NCBI GenBank assembly: GCA_002005325.1
Contig: CP017315.1
Span: 1,302,001-1,366,000 of the forward strand
Length of the DNA: 64,000 nucleotides
Direction of reading: 5' to 3'
Origin: Candidatus Tokpelaia hoelldoblerii
GTDB lineage: Bacteria; Pseudomonadota; Alphaproteobacteria; Rhizobiales; Rhizobiaceae
Positions 19,111 to 28,530 of the stretch are shown here, piece after piece (the first letter of the stretch is position 1; every line of letters begins with the position of its first letter). The translations under genes and the position numbers were made by a program. The notes beneath the pieces were generated by a model, which saw only the letters and a program-made list of their open reading frames with translations, was not told the origin of the DNA and did no database searches.

Positions 19111-20985
19111 TCAGCGAAACTCTTCCAGTTTATCCTGTTCACGGATTTCGCGCAACTTTTCTTCCACTTCGGACGCCTCACGCTGACGTTCCCACATAGA
19201 GGTATAAAGGCCGCCCTGCGCCAGCAATTGCCTGTGGGTGCCGCGCTCGACCACCTGGCCGCTTTTCATCACCAGAATTTCATCAGCCTTGATAACAGTT
19301 GATAACCGGTGGGCGATAACAAGTGTGGTGCGCCCGCGGCTGACCACATCAAGCGCGTGCTGGATGTCCTGTTCTGTCGCCGTATCAAGGGCGGAAGTCG
19401 CTTCATCAAGCACCAGCACCGGCGGCGATTTCAGCAATGTGCGGGCAATGGCGATCCGCTGCTTTTCCCCGCCGGACAGTTTCAGGCCACGTTCGCCAAC
19501 CATGGATTGATACCCTTCCGGCAGGCTGTTGACAAAGGCATCGATCTGCGCCAGTTCGGCAGCATGGCGGACGTCCTCAACACTCGCGTCCGGACGGCCA
19601 TAGCGGATATTATATTCAATTGTATCGTTAAACAGCACTGTATCCTGCGGCACCATGCCAATAATCTGCCGCAGGCTTTCCTGCGTGACATCACGCACAT
19701 CCTGCCCGTCAATCAGCACCCCGCCCGACTGCACATCATAAAAGCGGAAAAGCAGCCGCGAAAGGGTGGATTTGCCCGCCCCCGACGGGCCGACAATCGC
19801 CACAGTCTTACCGGCCGGCACTTCAAAACTGATATCCTTGAGGATAGGGCGCGCCGGATCATAGGCAAAAACCACATGATCAAAGCGCACCGCCGCCCCA
19901 TCCACCCGCAAGGCCGGAGCGTTCACCTTGTCACAGATTTCCTGCGGCACATCAAGCAGGTCAAACATCTGCTCGATATCCGTCAGCCCCTGCCGCACCT
20001 CGCGGTAAATCGAACCGATAAAATTCAGCGGAATGGAAAGCTGGATGAGCAGCGCATTGACAAAGACAAAATCGCCGATTGTCTGCGTACCGGCACTGAC
20101 GGCCCGTGCCGACATCAGCATCAGCACCGCCATGCCAACGCCAAAAATCAGCGACTGGCCGAAATTGAGCCAGCCCAGCGACAGCCATGTTTTGATTGCC
20201 GCCTTTTCATAACGCGCCATAGACGCATCATAGCGGCGCGCTTCCATTGCCTCATTGCCGAAATATTTCACCGTCTCAAAGTTCAGCAGGGAATCAATCG
20301 CCCGCGTATTGGCCTCTGTATCCGAAGCATTCATCTCGCGACGGATGGAAATGCGCCAGTTGCTGGCCAGAATGGTGAACCACGTATAAAGCCCGACAGT
20401 CGCGACAATAACCGCCAGATAGACCCAGCCATAGGCAACCCAGACAATCACCGCCGTCATGGCAAACTCAAGAATGGTCGGGGCGGTATTCAGAATAGTA
20501 AAGCGGACGATGGACTCAATCCCCTTGGTGCCGCGCTCGATAACGCGCGACAGGCCGCCCGTGCGCCGCTCCAGATGAAAACGCAGCGACAATTCGTGCA
20601 TATGCACAAAGGTGCGGTGCGCCAGCTTGCGCACCGCGTGCTGGCCGACAGCGGCAAACAGCGCGTCGCGCAACTGGTTCAGCCCGGCCTGCAAAATCCG
20701 CGCCACATTATAGGCAAGCACCAGCATAAAGGGGGTGACAAGCGCTGCCGGCAGCCAGCCCGGCATTTGCAGGTTGCCATCCAGCGCTTCTGTCGCATAT
20801 TTGAAAAAATACGGCACAAGCAGCAAAACAACTTTGGAAACCACCAGAAACAGCAGCGCATAAACAACATTGCGTTTCAGCCCTGGCTGGTCTGATGGCC
20901 ACATATACGGCCACAGATTGGCAAGGGTTTTCAAGGTCGCGCCAGAATCGGCAGATACAGTTTTTTGTTGTTTTTTCGTTGCCAT
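19111..20985 (-). CDS. Atm1/HMT1-type ABC exporter (fused membrane and ATPase domains)
   Basis: The 624-residue half-transporter has an ABC membrane domain of six helices (about residues 25-340) and an ATPase domain with Walker A GPSGAGKST (near residue 400), signature LSGGEKQR and Walker B VLVLDEATSALD. The sequence style (LNFGQSLIFGVGMA, SIYREVRQGLTDIEQMF) is that of the Atm1/ABCB7 group, which exports glutathione-based sulfur compounds or metal-glutathione complexes from alphaproteobacteria and mitochondria. It starts 8 bp after the LysM gene stop and is probably cotranscribed with it. The cargo is inferred from the family. Confidence 0.9.
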   Translation of the reverse strand: MATKKQQKTVSADSGATLKTLANLWPYMWPSDQPGLKRNVVYALLFLVVSKVVLLLVPYFFKYATEALDGNLQMPGWLPAALVTPFMLVLAYNVARILQAGLNQLRDALFAAVGQHAVRKLAHRTFVHMHELSLRFHLERRTGGLSRVIERGTKGIESIVRFTILNTAPTILEFAMTAVIVWVAYGWVYLAVIVATVGLYTWFTILASNWRISIRREMNASDTEANTRAIDSLLNFETVKYFGNEAMEARRYDASMARYEKAAIKTWLSLGWLNFGQSLIFGVGMAVLMLMSARAVSAGTQTIGDFVFVNALLIQLSIPLNFIGSIYREVRQGLTDIEQMFDLLDVPQEICDKVNAPALRVDGAAVRFDHVVFAYDPARPILKDISFEVPAGKTVAIVGPSGAGKSTLSRLLFRFYDVQSGGVLIDGQDVRDVTQESLRQIIGMVPQDTVLFNDTIEYNIRYGRPDASVEDVRHAAELAQIDAFVNSLPEGYQSMVGERGLKLSGGEKQRIAIARTLLKSPPVLVLDEATSALDTATEQDIQHALDVVSRGRTTLVIAHRLSTVIKADEILVMKSGQVVERGTHRQLLAQGGLYTSMWERQREASEVEEKLREIREQDKLEEFR

Positions 20986-20993
20986 AACTTAAC

Positions 20994-21923
20994 TTATTTC
21001 TGTTTTTCCCGCCGCGGCACAACCAGTTCCATGCCGGGGCTGATTTTATCCGGTGTCTGCAAAATATCGCGGTTGGCCTCAAACAGCTGTCCCGCCATGG
21101 CTGCATTGCCATAAACCCGTCTGGCAAGACGGGAAAGGGTTTCCCCCCGTTTCACCACCACACTGTCAACCGCCTGCCCGCCCCGATAAAGCTGGTGAGC
21201 CCTGTTTGCCATTGCAAGAGTAAACGGCAGACTCACTGTCGTTTTCTCCGCACCCGTATCATCAAACAGCCCGATCTGCAAAATATAATCGCCTTTTTCC
21301 AGCGCAACTTCCCGTGTAACGCAAAAGCCGCCCTCTTTCCGGCTGCGTTCAGAACCGATACTGCGGCCGGCCAGCGATACAAAAACCCGCATATCAGCAG
21401 GGCTTCTGCCGCAAACCGCCAACCGCCCTCCGGCAAAGTCAATCCTTTCCACAGCGAAGTTTTTGTATTCCGGCGCCACAATGCCAGAATCCGCCCGGGT
21501 CTGCCCTGCCAGCAGGCGGTTGCCCTTGCCCGGCTCTTCCACCAGCGCCAGAATATCACCGGCAGTATTTTCAGGAATAGTGACAACCAACGTCTGCATC
21601 GATGTCACAGAGCGGCCATCCTGACCGGTCGCACGCAGAACAAAACGATATTCTCCCATTTTCAGTTTCCGCCCAAGGCCGATGGTAAAGTTTCCTTGCG
21701 CATCGGTTTCCCCCTCGCCGACAATATGCGCGCCCTTCACCAGCTCGATATGGCGTGAAGCGGCAGAATGCCCGGTAATGGTGAACTTTTCCCCTTCAAG
21801 GCGCAAAGTGTCAAATTGCGGGATAGCATCCTGCACATCTGCATAAGCGCCGGAAAACACGGATACAAAAAAGCACAGGCCAAAAGCCGCAAAATATCTT
21901 AAACTCTCAAACCCTTGCCGCAC
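20994..21923 (-). CDS. LysM-domain protein, probably exported
   Basis: The 309-residue protein has a hydrophobic stretch near the N-terminus (FAAFGLCFFVSVFSGAYA), which looks like a signal peptide with cleavage after AYA. The middle carries Ig-like beta-rich segments with GEGETDAQGNFTIGL and LRATGQDGRS. The C-terminus holds one LysM module, VVVKRGETLSRLARRVYG ... NRDILQTPDKI, which binds peptidoglycan. This layout matches the LysM peptidoglycan-binding proteins of Rhizobiales that lie next to Atm1-like exporters. A role in envelope maintenance is likely, but the exact function is unknown. Confidence 0.85.
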   Translation of the reverse strand: MRQGFESLRYFAAFGLCFFVSVFSGAYADVQDAIPQFDTLRLEGEKFTITGHSAASRHIELVKGAHIVGEGETDAQGNFTIGLGRKLKMGEYRFVLRATGQDGRSVTSMQTLVVTIPENTAGDILALVEEPGKGNRLLAGQTRADSGIVAPEYKNFAVERIDFAGGRLAVCGRSPADMRVFVSLAGRSIGSERSRKEGGFCVTREVALEKGDYILQIGLFDDTGAEKTTVSLPFTLAMANRAHQLYRGGQAVDSVVVKRGETLSRLARRVYGNAAMAGQLFEANRDILQTPDKISPGMELVVPRREKQK

Positions 21924-21998
21924 TCAACCGCTCCACTGTCCATAACATGCGTTTATACAATTTCAAATTTCTCTTTCTGGCAGAATGCAGTGTTATGA

Positions 21999-22034
21999 TT
22001 GACAAACGGCCATAGCTCTATCATAAACAAGCTA
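21999..22034 (+). promoter_or_regulatory. Promoter of the LOG gene, placed for a leaderless mRNA
   Basis: TTGACA (21999-22004) followed by a 17-nt spacer and CATAAA (22022-22027) puts the expected transcription start at about 22034, the A of the ATG. No ribosome binding site precedes that ATG, in agreement with a leaderless transcript. Confidence 0.5.
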
Positions 22035-22612
22035 TGGCACAGATTCAATCCATTTGCGTTTATTGCGGTTCCAGCCCCGGTCATAACCCGCTTTACATCA
22101 AAGCTGCGGAACAATTGGGGGCGGCTTTTGCCCGAAATCACATCCGGCTGGTGTATGGCGGCGGCACCAAAGGCCTTATGGGTGCGGTGGCCCGCGGTGT
22201 GAAAGCCAATGGCGGCGCCGTCACCGGTATCATTCCGCACTTTCTTCTCAACAAGGAAGCGGCGGAGGAAGAGCTTGCCCTGGTGGATGACCTGATCGTG
22301 ACCGAAAACATGCACGAGCGCAAACGCCGGATGTTTGAGCAGTCAGACGCTTTCGTCACCCTGCCCGGCGGTATCGGCACACTGGAAGAAATTGCCGAGA
22401 TGATGACCTGGGCGCAGCTTGGCCACCATGTAAAGCCGCTGGTTTACGCCAATATCAATGGTTTCTGGAACCCGGTTCTGACACTTTTCGACCATATGAA
22501 GGCGGAAGGATTTATCCACAGCGCCACCAGGGTGAAGCCGCTTGTCATTGATATGGTGGAGGATATCGTGCCGCAGATTGTCACAGCGGTTCAGACAAAC
22601 AGCAACGCCTGA
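22034..22612 (+). CDS. LOG-family (TIGR00730) nucleotide phosphoribohydrolase
   Basis: The 192-residue protein has the Rossmann-like LOG fold. MAQIQSICVYCGSSPG is the usual N-terminus, GGGTKGLMGAVARGV binds nucleotide, and PGGIGTLEE supplies the catalytic region. The family cleaves N6-modified or plain AMP to base and ribose 5-phosphate, giving cytokinin activation in plants and pathogens and nucleotide salvage elsewhere. The gene stands alone between two minus-strand genes. Its start has no ribosome site, and the promoter geometry suggests a leaderless message. Confidence 0.93.
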   Translation: MAQIQSICVYCGSSPGHNPLYIKAAEQLGAAFARNHIRLVYGGGTKGLMGAVARGVKANGGAVTGIIPHFLLNKEAAEEELALVDDLIVTENMHERKRRMFEQSDAFVTLPGGIGTLEEIAEMMTWAQLGHHVKPLVYANINGFWNPVLTLFDHMKAEGFIHSATRVKPLVIDMVEDIVPQIVTAVQTNSNA

Positions 22613-22619
22613 ACCGGAC

Positions 22620-24125
22620 TTACCGGGCAATGTCCCAACGGGTGAACCGCTCGCCCGTTTCAGGGTCTTTACCATCTTCCAGCACAATGCCCTTTGCTTT
22701 CAGCGCATCTCGGATACGATCCGCCTGTGCCCAGTCCTTTGCCGCGATTGCCGCCAGGCGCTCATCAATACGCGCGAGAATTTCCGCTTCCGGCAGTGCC
22801 GCCCGGCGCACAAAAAGCGGATGGTCTTCCTGTTCAATAAAGGCCGCATTGACAAGGCCGACAAGCGCCATGCCCGCCCCCAGCGCCTGCGCATTGCGCG
22901 CTTTATAAAAACGCCGCAGCGCGGTAATGGCGTTCCATGTGTTCAAATCATCAGCCAAGGCGGCGATAACCCCTTCATCAACGCCCGTCTCAACAGCAGC
23001 GTCAAAACCGCTTTCCCGCAGCAGCCCATACCAGCGGTACAGCTCTTCGGAAGCCCCCACAAGGCGCTGCCGTGTCCAGTTGACCGGTTCACGATAATGC
23101 GTCTGCAACATGGAAAAGCGCGCCGCCAGTCCCACCCAGCGTTGCTGCGCCACCTCATCCATATCTGCCACCAGTTGCGGCACATCTTCACGCAGCACAT
23201 CACGGATGGTGATAAAATTGCCAAGGCTTTTGGACATCTTCTGCCCCTCCACCTGCAAAAAGCCGTTATGCATCCACAGATTGGCCATGCGCGGGCTGCC
23301 AAAGGCCGAACAGCTCTGGGCGATTTCATTTTCATGATGGGGAAAAACAAGATCAATGCCGCCGCCATGAATGTCAAAGACATTCTTCACCGGGTCATCA
23401 CAGGCCAGCCCGCCGCCAAAAGGCATCAACAGCCTGGCCATCGACATGGCCGAGCATTCGATATGCCAGCCCGGACGGCCACTGACAGCAATGCCCGCCG
23501 GTGACGGCCATCCCGGCTCGCCCTCTTTCGACGGCTTCCACAGGACAAAATCCATCTCGTCACGCTTATAATCGGCGACATCTACACGCGCACCGGCCAG
23601 CATATCATCCGGCGAGCGGTGCGACAGCGCGCCATAGCGCGGATTATTTCCCATGCTGGCAACAGAAAACAGCACATGGTTTTCCGCCACATAGGCATGG
23701 CCGTTTTCCACCAGCCGCTCAATCATCGCCCGCATATCATCAAGATGATCAGTAGCGCGCGGCTGAACATCGGGCGGCAGACAGCCAAGCGCAGCGACAT
23801 CAGCCTGAAACTGTGCATTGGTGGCCTCAGTCAAACGGCGGATGGCTTCATTCAACGGCAAACCGGGATAATCGCGCACCGCGCGGGCATTGATCTTGTC
23901 ATCAACATCGGTGATATTACGCGCATAAAGCACATGGTTTTTGCCATAGACATGACGCAGCAGACGGTAAAGCACATCAAAGACAATAACAGGGCGGGCA
24001 TTGCCGATATGGGCATAGTCATAAACCGTCGGGCCGCAGACATAAAGCCGTACATTACCGGCATCAATCGGCTGAAAATCATCTTTTTTCCGTGTCAGGG
24101 TGTTATAAAAACGCAAAGCCGTCAT
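22620..24125 (-). CDS. cysS: Cysteinyl-tRNA synthetase
   Basis: This class I aminoacyl-tRNA synthetase charges tRNA-Cys. The 501-residue sequence shows the zinc ligand Cys30 in LYVCGPTVYD, the HIGH-type motif HIGN (39-42), the further zinc ligands in GWHIECSAM and DLVFPHHENE, and the KMSKS loop GQKMSKSLGN near residue 293. The C-terminal anticodon-binding part ends in GERFTRWDIAR. Size and motifs are normal. It is convergent with the LOG gene, with only 7 bp between stop codons. Confidence 0.97.
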   Translation of the reverse strand: MTALRFYNTLTRKKDDFQPIDAGNVRLYVCGPTVYDYAHIGNARPVIVFDVLYRLLRHVYGKNHVLYARNITDVDDKINARAVRDYPGLPLNEAIRRLTEATNAQFQADVAALGCLPPDVQPRATDHLDDMRAMIERLVENGHAYVAENHVLFSVASMGNNPRYGALSHRSPDDMLAGARVDVADYKRDEMDFVLWKPSKEGEPGWPSPAGIAVSGRPGWHIECSAMSMARLLMPFGGGLACDDPVKNVFDIHGGGIDLVFPHHENEIAQSCSAFGSPRMANLWMHNGFLQVEGQKMSKSLGNFITIRDVLREDVPQLVADMDEVAQQRWVGLAARFSMLQTHYREPVNWTRQRLVGASEELYRWYGLLRESGFDAAVETGVDEGVIAALADDLNTWNAITALRRFYKARNAQALGAGMALVGLVNAAFIEQEDHPLFVRRAALPEAEILARIDERLAAIAAKDWAQADRIRDALKAKGIVLEDGKDPETGERFTRWDIAR

Positions 24126-24172
24126 CGTATGTTTTCCATGTGACTGTCAGGTCTGTTTTAATGCACATTTTC

Positions 24173-24922
24173 TCAGAACAGGTCAAGCTGACTGTTTCCC
24201 TTATCCGGCGCGGCCTGCGGCTGTTCCGCCAGCGGCTCCTGCACATCCGCACCCAGATAACGGGCATTGTTGATCTTGTCTGATATGGGTATGATTTCAA
24301 AAAAATCATCCATAACGGGTTTAAGCAATTCCTGCACATCTTTAGGCCGATTATTGCGCACATCAAGCCAGCCGGCGAAATCCTCCCGCATGAGCACAAC
24401 AGGCTGACGCGGATGCAACGGTTTTAACACCGCACCGGCGTTTGTCGTTAAAATCCCTGCCGTGTCCATCTGCGAGCCATCAGCGTTGCTCCATGTCTCC
24501 ATCAAACCGGCAAAACCGATAAGCCCGCCATGTTTCGGGCGGATAAAATAAGGCTGCGCCGCGCCATTTTTGCGCTTTTGCCATTCGTAAAAACCGCTCG
24601 CCGGTATGATAACACGGTGATAATGCAGCGCATTGCGGAAAGAACGTTTTTCAGCCGCCGTTTCAGAACGGATGTTAAACGTGAGCGGCCATTGTTCCGG
24701 CGCCTTCACCCAAGCGGGAATAAAGCCCCAGCGCACCAGAACCGCCTCATAAGGCGGCAGGTTGCCTGTTTCAGAGCGCGTTGCTTCCGGCTGGCGCACC
24801 GCCAAAATCGGCTGGCTTGGGGCAATATTGAAACGCGGCGGCAAAATTCCCTCCCCCAGCGCCACACCAAACCCATCTTCCAGTTGCTGCTTTTGCGTTG
24901 TTAATGAAAACCGCCCGCACAT
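24173..24922 (-). CDS. SRAP-family (YedK/HMCES) abasic-site processing protein
   Basis: SRAP proteins form a thiazolidine crosslink with abasic sites in single-stranded DNA through the N-terminal cysteine exposed after removal of Met1. That requires the start MCGRFSL, which fixes the start at 24922; a frame extension of 17 codons upstream would bury the cysteine. Downstream motifs are RFNIAPSQP, RWGFIPAWV, NIRSETAAEKRSFRNAL, VIIPASGFYEW (catalytic Glu) and LHPRQPVVL (catalytic His region near the end). The 249 residues are typical. The gene diverges from a TIGR02301 gene. Regulation by DNA damage is suggested by the family only; I saw no clear LexA box. Confidence 0.93.
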   Translation of the reverse strand: MCGRFSLTTQKQQLEDGFGVALGEGILPPRFNIAPSQPILAVRQPEATRSETGNLPPYEAVLVRWGFIPAWVKAPEQWPLTFNIRSETAAEKRSFRNALHYHRVIIPASGFYEWQKRKNGAAQPYFIRPKHGGLIGFAGLMETWSNADGSQMDTAGILTTNAGAVLKPLHPRQPVVLMREDFAGWLDVRNNRPKDVQELLKPVMDDFFEIIPISDKINNARYLGADVQEPLAEQPQAAPDKGNSQLDLF

Positions 24923-25000
24923 ACCTGCCACTCTTTCAATTCGCTTGCACAACGCTATCTTTATGCCTAGCATACACCTTATGCAAGCGCAGACTGAACC

Positions 25001-25405
25001 ATGAACAGAATAAGGACGATATTCGTGAAAATCCGTATCTGCACCCTCGCCGCTTTTTTGTTTGTGTTCAGTTCAGCATCACTGATGGCGCAACAGCCAG
25101 CCGGGCTGCTGCAATATGACACCAAGTTGTTGCGCCTGTCAGAAATTTTAGGCTCGCTGCATTACCTGCGTAATCTTTGCGGCGAAGAAGGCACGCAATG
25201 GCGTGACGAAATGAATGCCCTGCTCACGGCCGAGCAGCCCAATGCCGCCCGCAAAGCCCGCCTGCTTGGCGCTTTTAATGACGCTTATCGTGTTTTCTCC
25301 GACCGCTATTCGCAATGCACCCCGGCAGCGCATGAAGCTGTCAACCGCTATACAAAAGAAGGCATCAGCCTCTCGCAGGAACTGGTCGACCGCTTCGGCA
25401 ACTGA
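25001..25405 (+). CDS. TIGR02301-family exported protein of unknown function
   Basis: The 134-residue product has a signal peptide (hydrophobic core AAFLFVFSSASLMA, likely cleavage after LMA) and the family core LRLSEILGSLHYLRNLC ... WRDEMNALL ... RVFSDRYSQCTPAAHEA. Two cysteines, in RNLCGEE and SQCTPAA, may form a disulfide in the periplasm. TIGR02301 proteins are confined to Alphaproteobacteria and have no assigned function. The gene diverges from the SRAP gene and is convergent with pyrC. Confidence 0.88.
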   Translation: MNRIRTIFVKIRICTLAAFLFVFSSASLMAQQPAGLLQYDTKLLRLSEILGSLHYLRNLCGEEGTQWRDEMNALLTAEQPNAARKARLLGAFNDAYRVFSDRYSQCTPAAHEAVNRYTKEGISLSQELVDRFGN

Positions 25406-25417
25406 TCAGGCAACTAT

Positions 25418-26752
25418 TTATCGTTTTGGCAACGCCTCAACAAATTCCACTGGCTCGCCAACAGACGGCGTGACAATTTCCCCTTCCCACATCACGCGCC
25501 GGCCGCGAATGATGGTGCCCACCGGCCAGCCGGTCACTGTCTTGCCGTCATAAGGTGTCCATCCGGCTTTCGAGCCGACAGCGGCATTGGTGATGGTTTC
25601 CTGCCGTTTCAGGTCAATAATCGTCAGATCCGCATCATAGCCGACAGCAATGCGCCCCTTGCGGCTCATGCCGAAAATACGGTTCGGGCCGTGCGAGGTT
25701 AAATCCACCAGCCGCTCCAGCGTCAACCGTCCGGCATTGACATAATCAAGCATCAGCGGCGCAATGGTTTGCACCCCTGTCATGCCGGAAGGCGATTGCG
25801 GATAGGGTTTCTGCTTTTCTTCACGCGTATGCGGCGCATGGTCCGAACCGATGACATCAATAATACCCTGCTCCAGCCCCTGCCACAGACGCTCACGGTG
25901 GCGCGCCTCACGCACCGGCGGATTCATCTGCATCCAGGCGCCAAGGCGTGCATAATCATCCGCAGCCAGTGTCAGATGGTGCGGCGTGACCTCCAGCGTA
26001 GCAACATCCTTGTGGCCGCGCAGGAAGTCAACTTCTTCAGCGGTGGAAATATGCAGGATATGAACACGCGCCCCTGTTTCATGAGCAATGCGCACCAGAC
26101 GCTGTGTCGATTGTAAAGCGGCAATTTCATCACGCCAGACAGGGTGGCTCGCCGCGTCACCGGCAACACGCAAAGGCGCGCGCTCATGCAGCCGCGCTTC
26201 ATCCTCACTATGAAAAGCCGCGCGGCGGCGTGTGTTTTTCAAAATTTCCCGCACGCCTTCATCATCATCCACCAGCAGATCACCGGTGGAGGAGCCCATA
26301 AACACCTTGATCCCCGCCGCCCCGGGCAACCGTTCCAGCTCGCCCGCCAATGAGGCGTTTTCGCGGGTGCCACCCACCCAGAAGGCAAAATCGCAGTGCA
26401 TGCGGTGGCGCGCGCGCTGCACCTTATCAGCCAGCGCTTCCGCCGATGTGGTCAGCGGTTTGGTATTGGGCATTTCAAATACCGCCGTCACCCCTCCCAG
26501 CACCGCCGAGCGTGAACCGCTTTCCAGATCTTCCTTATATTCAAGCCCGGGTTCGCGAAAATGCACCTGGCTGTCAATAAAGCCCGGCAGGATATGCAAA
26601 CCGGCGCAATCCACAATCTCACCGGCGCTCACGCGGGGCAAATCACCCAGCGCGGCAATCCGGCCGCCGGTGACACCAATATCACGCTTTCCTATTCCGT
26701 CATGATTGACTACAGTTGCATTCTTCAGAATCAGGTCAAATACTTGCGGCAT
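25418..26752 (-). CDS. pyrC: Dihydroorotase (class I type)
   Basis: Dihydroorotase closes carbamoyl-aspartate to dihydroorotate, the third step of pyrimidine synthesis. The 444-residue amidohydrolase has the zinc motif DSQVHFREPG, GGVTAVFEMPNTKPLT, a histidine in VHILHISTAEE, TPHHL and the catalytic aspartate in IGSDHAPHTREEK. The C-terminal beta-sandwich includes GWTPYDGKTVTGWPVGT. The class I long form is usual in alphaproteobacteria. It diverges from ygfZ, with 66 bp between the start codons. Confidence 0.93.
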   Translation of the reverse strand: MPQVFDLILKNATVVNHDGIGKRDIGVTGGRIAALGDLPRVSAGEIVDCAGLHILPGFIDSQVHFREPGLEYKEDLESGSRSAVLGGVTAVFEMPNTKPLTTSAEALADKVQRARHRMHCDFAFWVGGTRENASLAGELERLPGAAGIKVFMGSSTGDLLVDDDEGVREILKNTRRRAAFHSEDEARLHERAPLRVAGDAASHPVWRDEIAALQSTQRLVRIAHETGARVHILHISTAEEVDFLRGHKDVATLEVTPHHLTLAADDYARLGAWMQMNPPVREARHRERLWQGLEQGIIDVIGSDHAPHTREEKQKPYPQSPSGMTGVQTIAPLMLDYVNAGRLTLERLVDLTSHGPNRIFGMSRKGRIAVGYDADLTIIDLKRQETITNAAVGSKAGWTPYDGKTVTGWPVGTIIRGRRVMWEGEIVTPSVGEPVEFVEALPKR

Positions 26753-26818
26753 GAGTCTTGCTCCTTGCAGGCTTGTTTATACTGGATTACGAAAACTGCC
26801 ACAGAAAGGCAAGCAGCC

Positions 26819-27700
26819 ATGACAGAGAATCAGCAACCGGTTTTTTTAAGCAACCGCACCCTGATCACCATCGACGGGACAGATGCCGCACATTTTCTAC
26901 AGACAATTATCACCACCGATATTGACGCCATCAAGACGGGCGGTATGTATGCGGGTGCCCTGCTTTCCCCTCAGGGCAAAGTGCTGTTTGACTTTCTGAT
27001 CGGGCGCGATGAGAAACGTTTCCTGCTGGATATCGCGCAAGAACTGGCGGATGGTTTCATCAGGAGACTGTCGCTCTACAAGTTGCGTTCTGATGTTAAA
27101 ATAGAGCAAACAAATCATAATATTATCAGCGTTTTCACAGAAGAGAACAGCCAGAATTCAGGAAAAATTCTGGAAAAAGACGATAACACCCTGATTTTTC
27201 AGGATAAAAGGTTTAAAAAACCGGCAAACGTCTTGCGCATCTACCAATTTAATAAACACCCGCAACCATTTGTTAACCATAAACAAAAATGGGATGATCT
27301 GCGCATTGAAAATGGCATTGCCGAAAGCGGCAGCGATTTTGCCCCTGCCGACGTCTTCCCCCATGACATAAATTACGACCAGATCAGCGGTTTGTCTTTT
27401 ACCAAGGGCTGTTATATCGGGCAGGAAGTTATATCGCGCATGCAGCACCGCGGCACCGCGCGGCGGCGTGTTGTCGTGGCGACTGGCGCCCTCCCCCTGC
27501 CGGAAGCGGGAACAGAAATTACGGCCGCTGGCAAAGTGCTGGGCACGCTCGGCACAGTGGCAGGCAACCACGCAATCGCCCTTGTGCGGATTGACCGCGT
27601 TGCCAACGCCCTGCAGGCAGGCGAGATAATTTCCGCCAATGGCGTGGCGCTGACGCTCGCCATTCCGCAAAACGCACATTTCACTTTTTCTGCCGGGTAG
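26819..27700 (+). CDS. ygfZ: Folate-binding YgfZ/IBA57-family iron-sulfur cluster assembly protein
   Basis: YgfZ helps maintain certain iron-sulfur enzymes and uses tetrahydrofolate. The family signature KGCYIGQEVISRMQHRG, with its conserved cysteine, is intact near residue 200. The protein has a GcvT-like fold over about 293 residues. I start at MTENQQPVF (26819), where homologous proteins begin; the frame extends further upstream, but that stretch overlaps pyrC on the other strand. It is 9 bp before the HD-hydrolase gene and probably cotranscribed with it. Confidence 0.92.
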   Translation: MTENQQPVFLSNRTLITIDGTDAAHFLQTIITTDIDAIKTGGMYAGALLSPQGKVLFDFLIGRDEKRFLLDIAQELADGFIRRLSLYKLRSDVKIEQTNHNIISVFTEENSQNSGKILEKDDNTLIFQDKRFKKPANVLRIYQFNKHPQPFVNHKQKWDDLRIENGIAESGSDFAPADVFPHDINYDQISGLSFTKGCYIGQEVISRMQHRGTARRRVVVATGALPLPEAGTEITAAGKVLGTLGTVAGNHAIALVRIDRVANALQAGEIISANGVALTLAIPQNAHFTFSAG

Positions 27701-27709
27701 GGACAATCA

Positions 27710-28330
27710 ATGGCAAAAGCAGATTTGACAGGTGGAGCAACCCGCGCCTGGCAGCGGATGTTATCAGGCCGCAGGCTTGACCTGCTTGACCCCTCGCCGC
27801 TTGATATTGAAATCACTGACATTGCCCACGGCCTTGCCCGTGTCGCCCGTTGGAATGGCCAGACCCGGGGTGAACACGCCTATTCAGTGGCGCAGCACTG
27901 CTTGCTGGTCGAGCAGATATTTCTGCGCCTTGTCCCTGACGCCAGCCCTGACATGGTGTTGCAAGCGCTGCTGCATGACGCGCCGGAATATGTCATCGGC
28001 GATATGATTTCCCCCTTCAAGGCGGTGATGGGCGGCCAGTACAAGGATATTGAAGAGCGCCTGCACAAAGCCATTCATATGCGTTTCACCCTGCCGGTCA
28101 AAGCCGGCAAGACGTTGGAAAAACGTATCAAGCAGGCGGACAGGATCGCCGCTTATTATGAGGCGATGCGCCTTGCCGGTTTTGCCGAAGATGAAGCGGC
28201 GCGCTATTTCGGCAGGCCAAAGAACATTACAACAGAAGGGCTTGACCTTATTCCGCGCCCGACCCAGCAGGTGGAAGGCAGCTTTCTGTCACGCTTTGCC
28301 ACACTTGACGCCCTGCGCACCGGCTCATAG
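27710..28330 (+). CDS. HD-domain hydrolase, YfbR-like (probable 5'-nucleotidase)
   Basis: The 206-residue protein has the HD metal-binding set: His in GEHAYSVAQHC, the His-Asp pair in ALLHDAPEYVIGD, and a late Asp in IKQADRIAAYYEAM. This is the pattern of YfbR-type nucleotidases, which dephosphorylate deoxynucleoside monophosphates. Related Rhizobiales proteins are annotated only as HD-family hydrolases, so the substrate is an inference. It directly follows ygfZ, an arrangement common in the order. Confidence 0.88.
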   Translation: MAKADLTGGATRAWQRMLSGRRLDLLDPSPLDIEITDIAHGLARVARWNGQTRGEHAYSVAQHCLLVEQIFLRLVPDASPDMVLQALLHDAPEYVIGDMISPFKAVMGGQYKDIEERLHKAIHMRFTLPVKAGKTLEKRIKQADRIAAYYEAMRLAGFAEDEAARYFGRPKNITTEGLDLIPRPTQQVEGSFLSRFATLDALRTGS

Positions 28331-28530
28331 GTCCATTTAGGCACCTAGCTTGTATGTTGACTTCCAAAATGGCACATGGATTGCTTTACCATTTTGCCCA
28401 CGTCAGCAAAATGGTATTTATCGGTTCAGGGATGCGAATAGAAACAGCGATGTGAATTGAAGCGCAATAATAATTATGTTATCTTATCAGAATTACATTA
28501 ATCTTCATCCCATAGTTAGGGTGATCAATT
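28331..28530. other. AT-rich spacer before the Panacea gene
   Basis: The 200 bp between the HD hydrolase and the Panacea gene are clearly AT-richer than the flanking genes. They hold no reading frame I can support. The inverted words tttaggcacct/gcacctagc and AAATGGCA...TTACCATTTTG form weak hairpins only. The stretch presumably carries the promoter of the pair that follows. Confidence 0.35.

Noticed and set aside
19309..20895. A 528-codon plus-strand frame opposite the ABC exporter, and similar long frames opposite cysS (22542-23504) and hslU (15127-16296)
   Set aside because: The minus-strand exporter and cysS and the plus-strand hslU have complete catalytic motifs; the opposing frames are basic, His/Arg-rich and match nothing.
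24923..24973. Upstream start for the SRAP gene
   Set aside because: It would add 17 residues before the cysteine that must become the N-terminal residue for activity.
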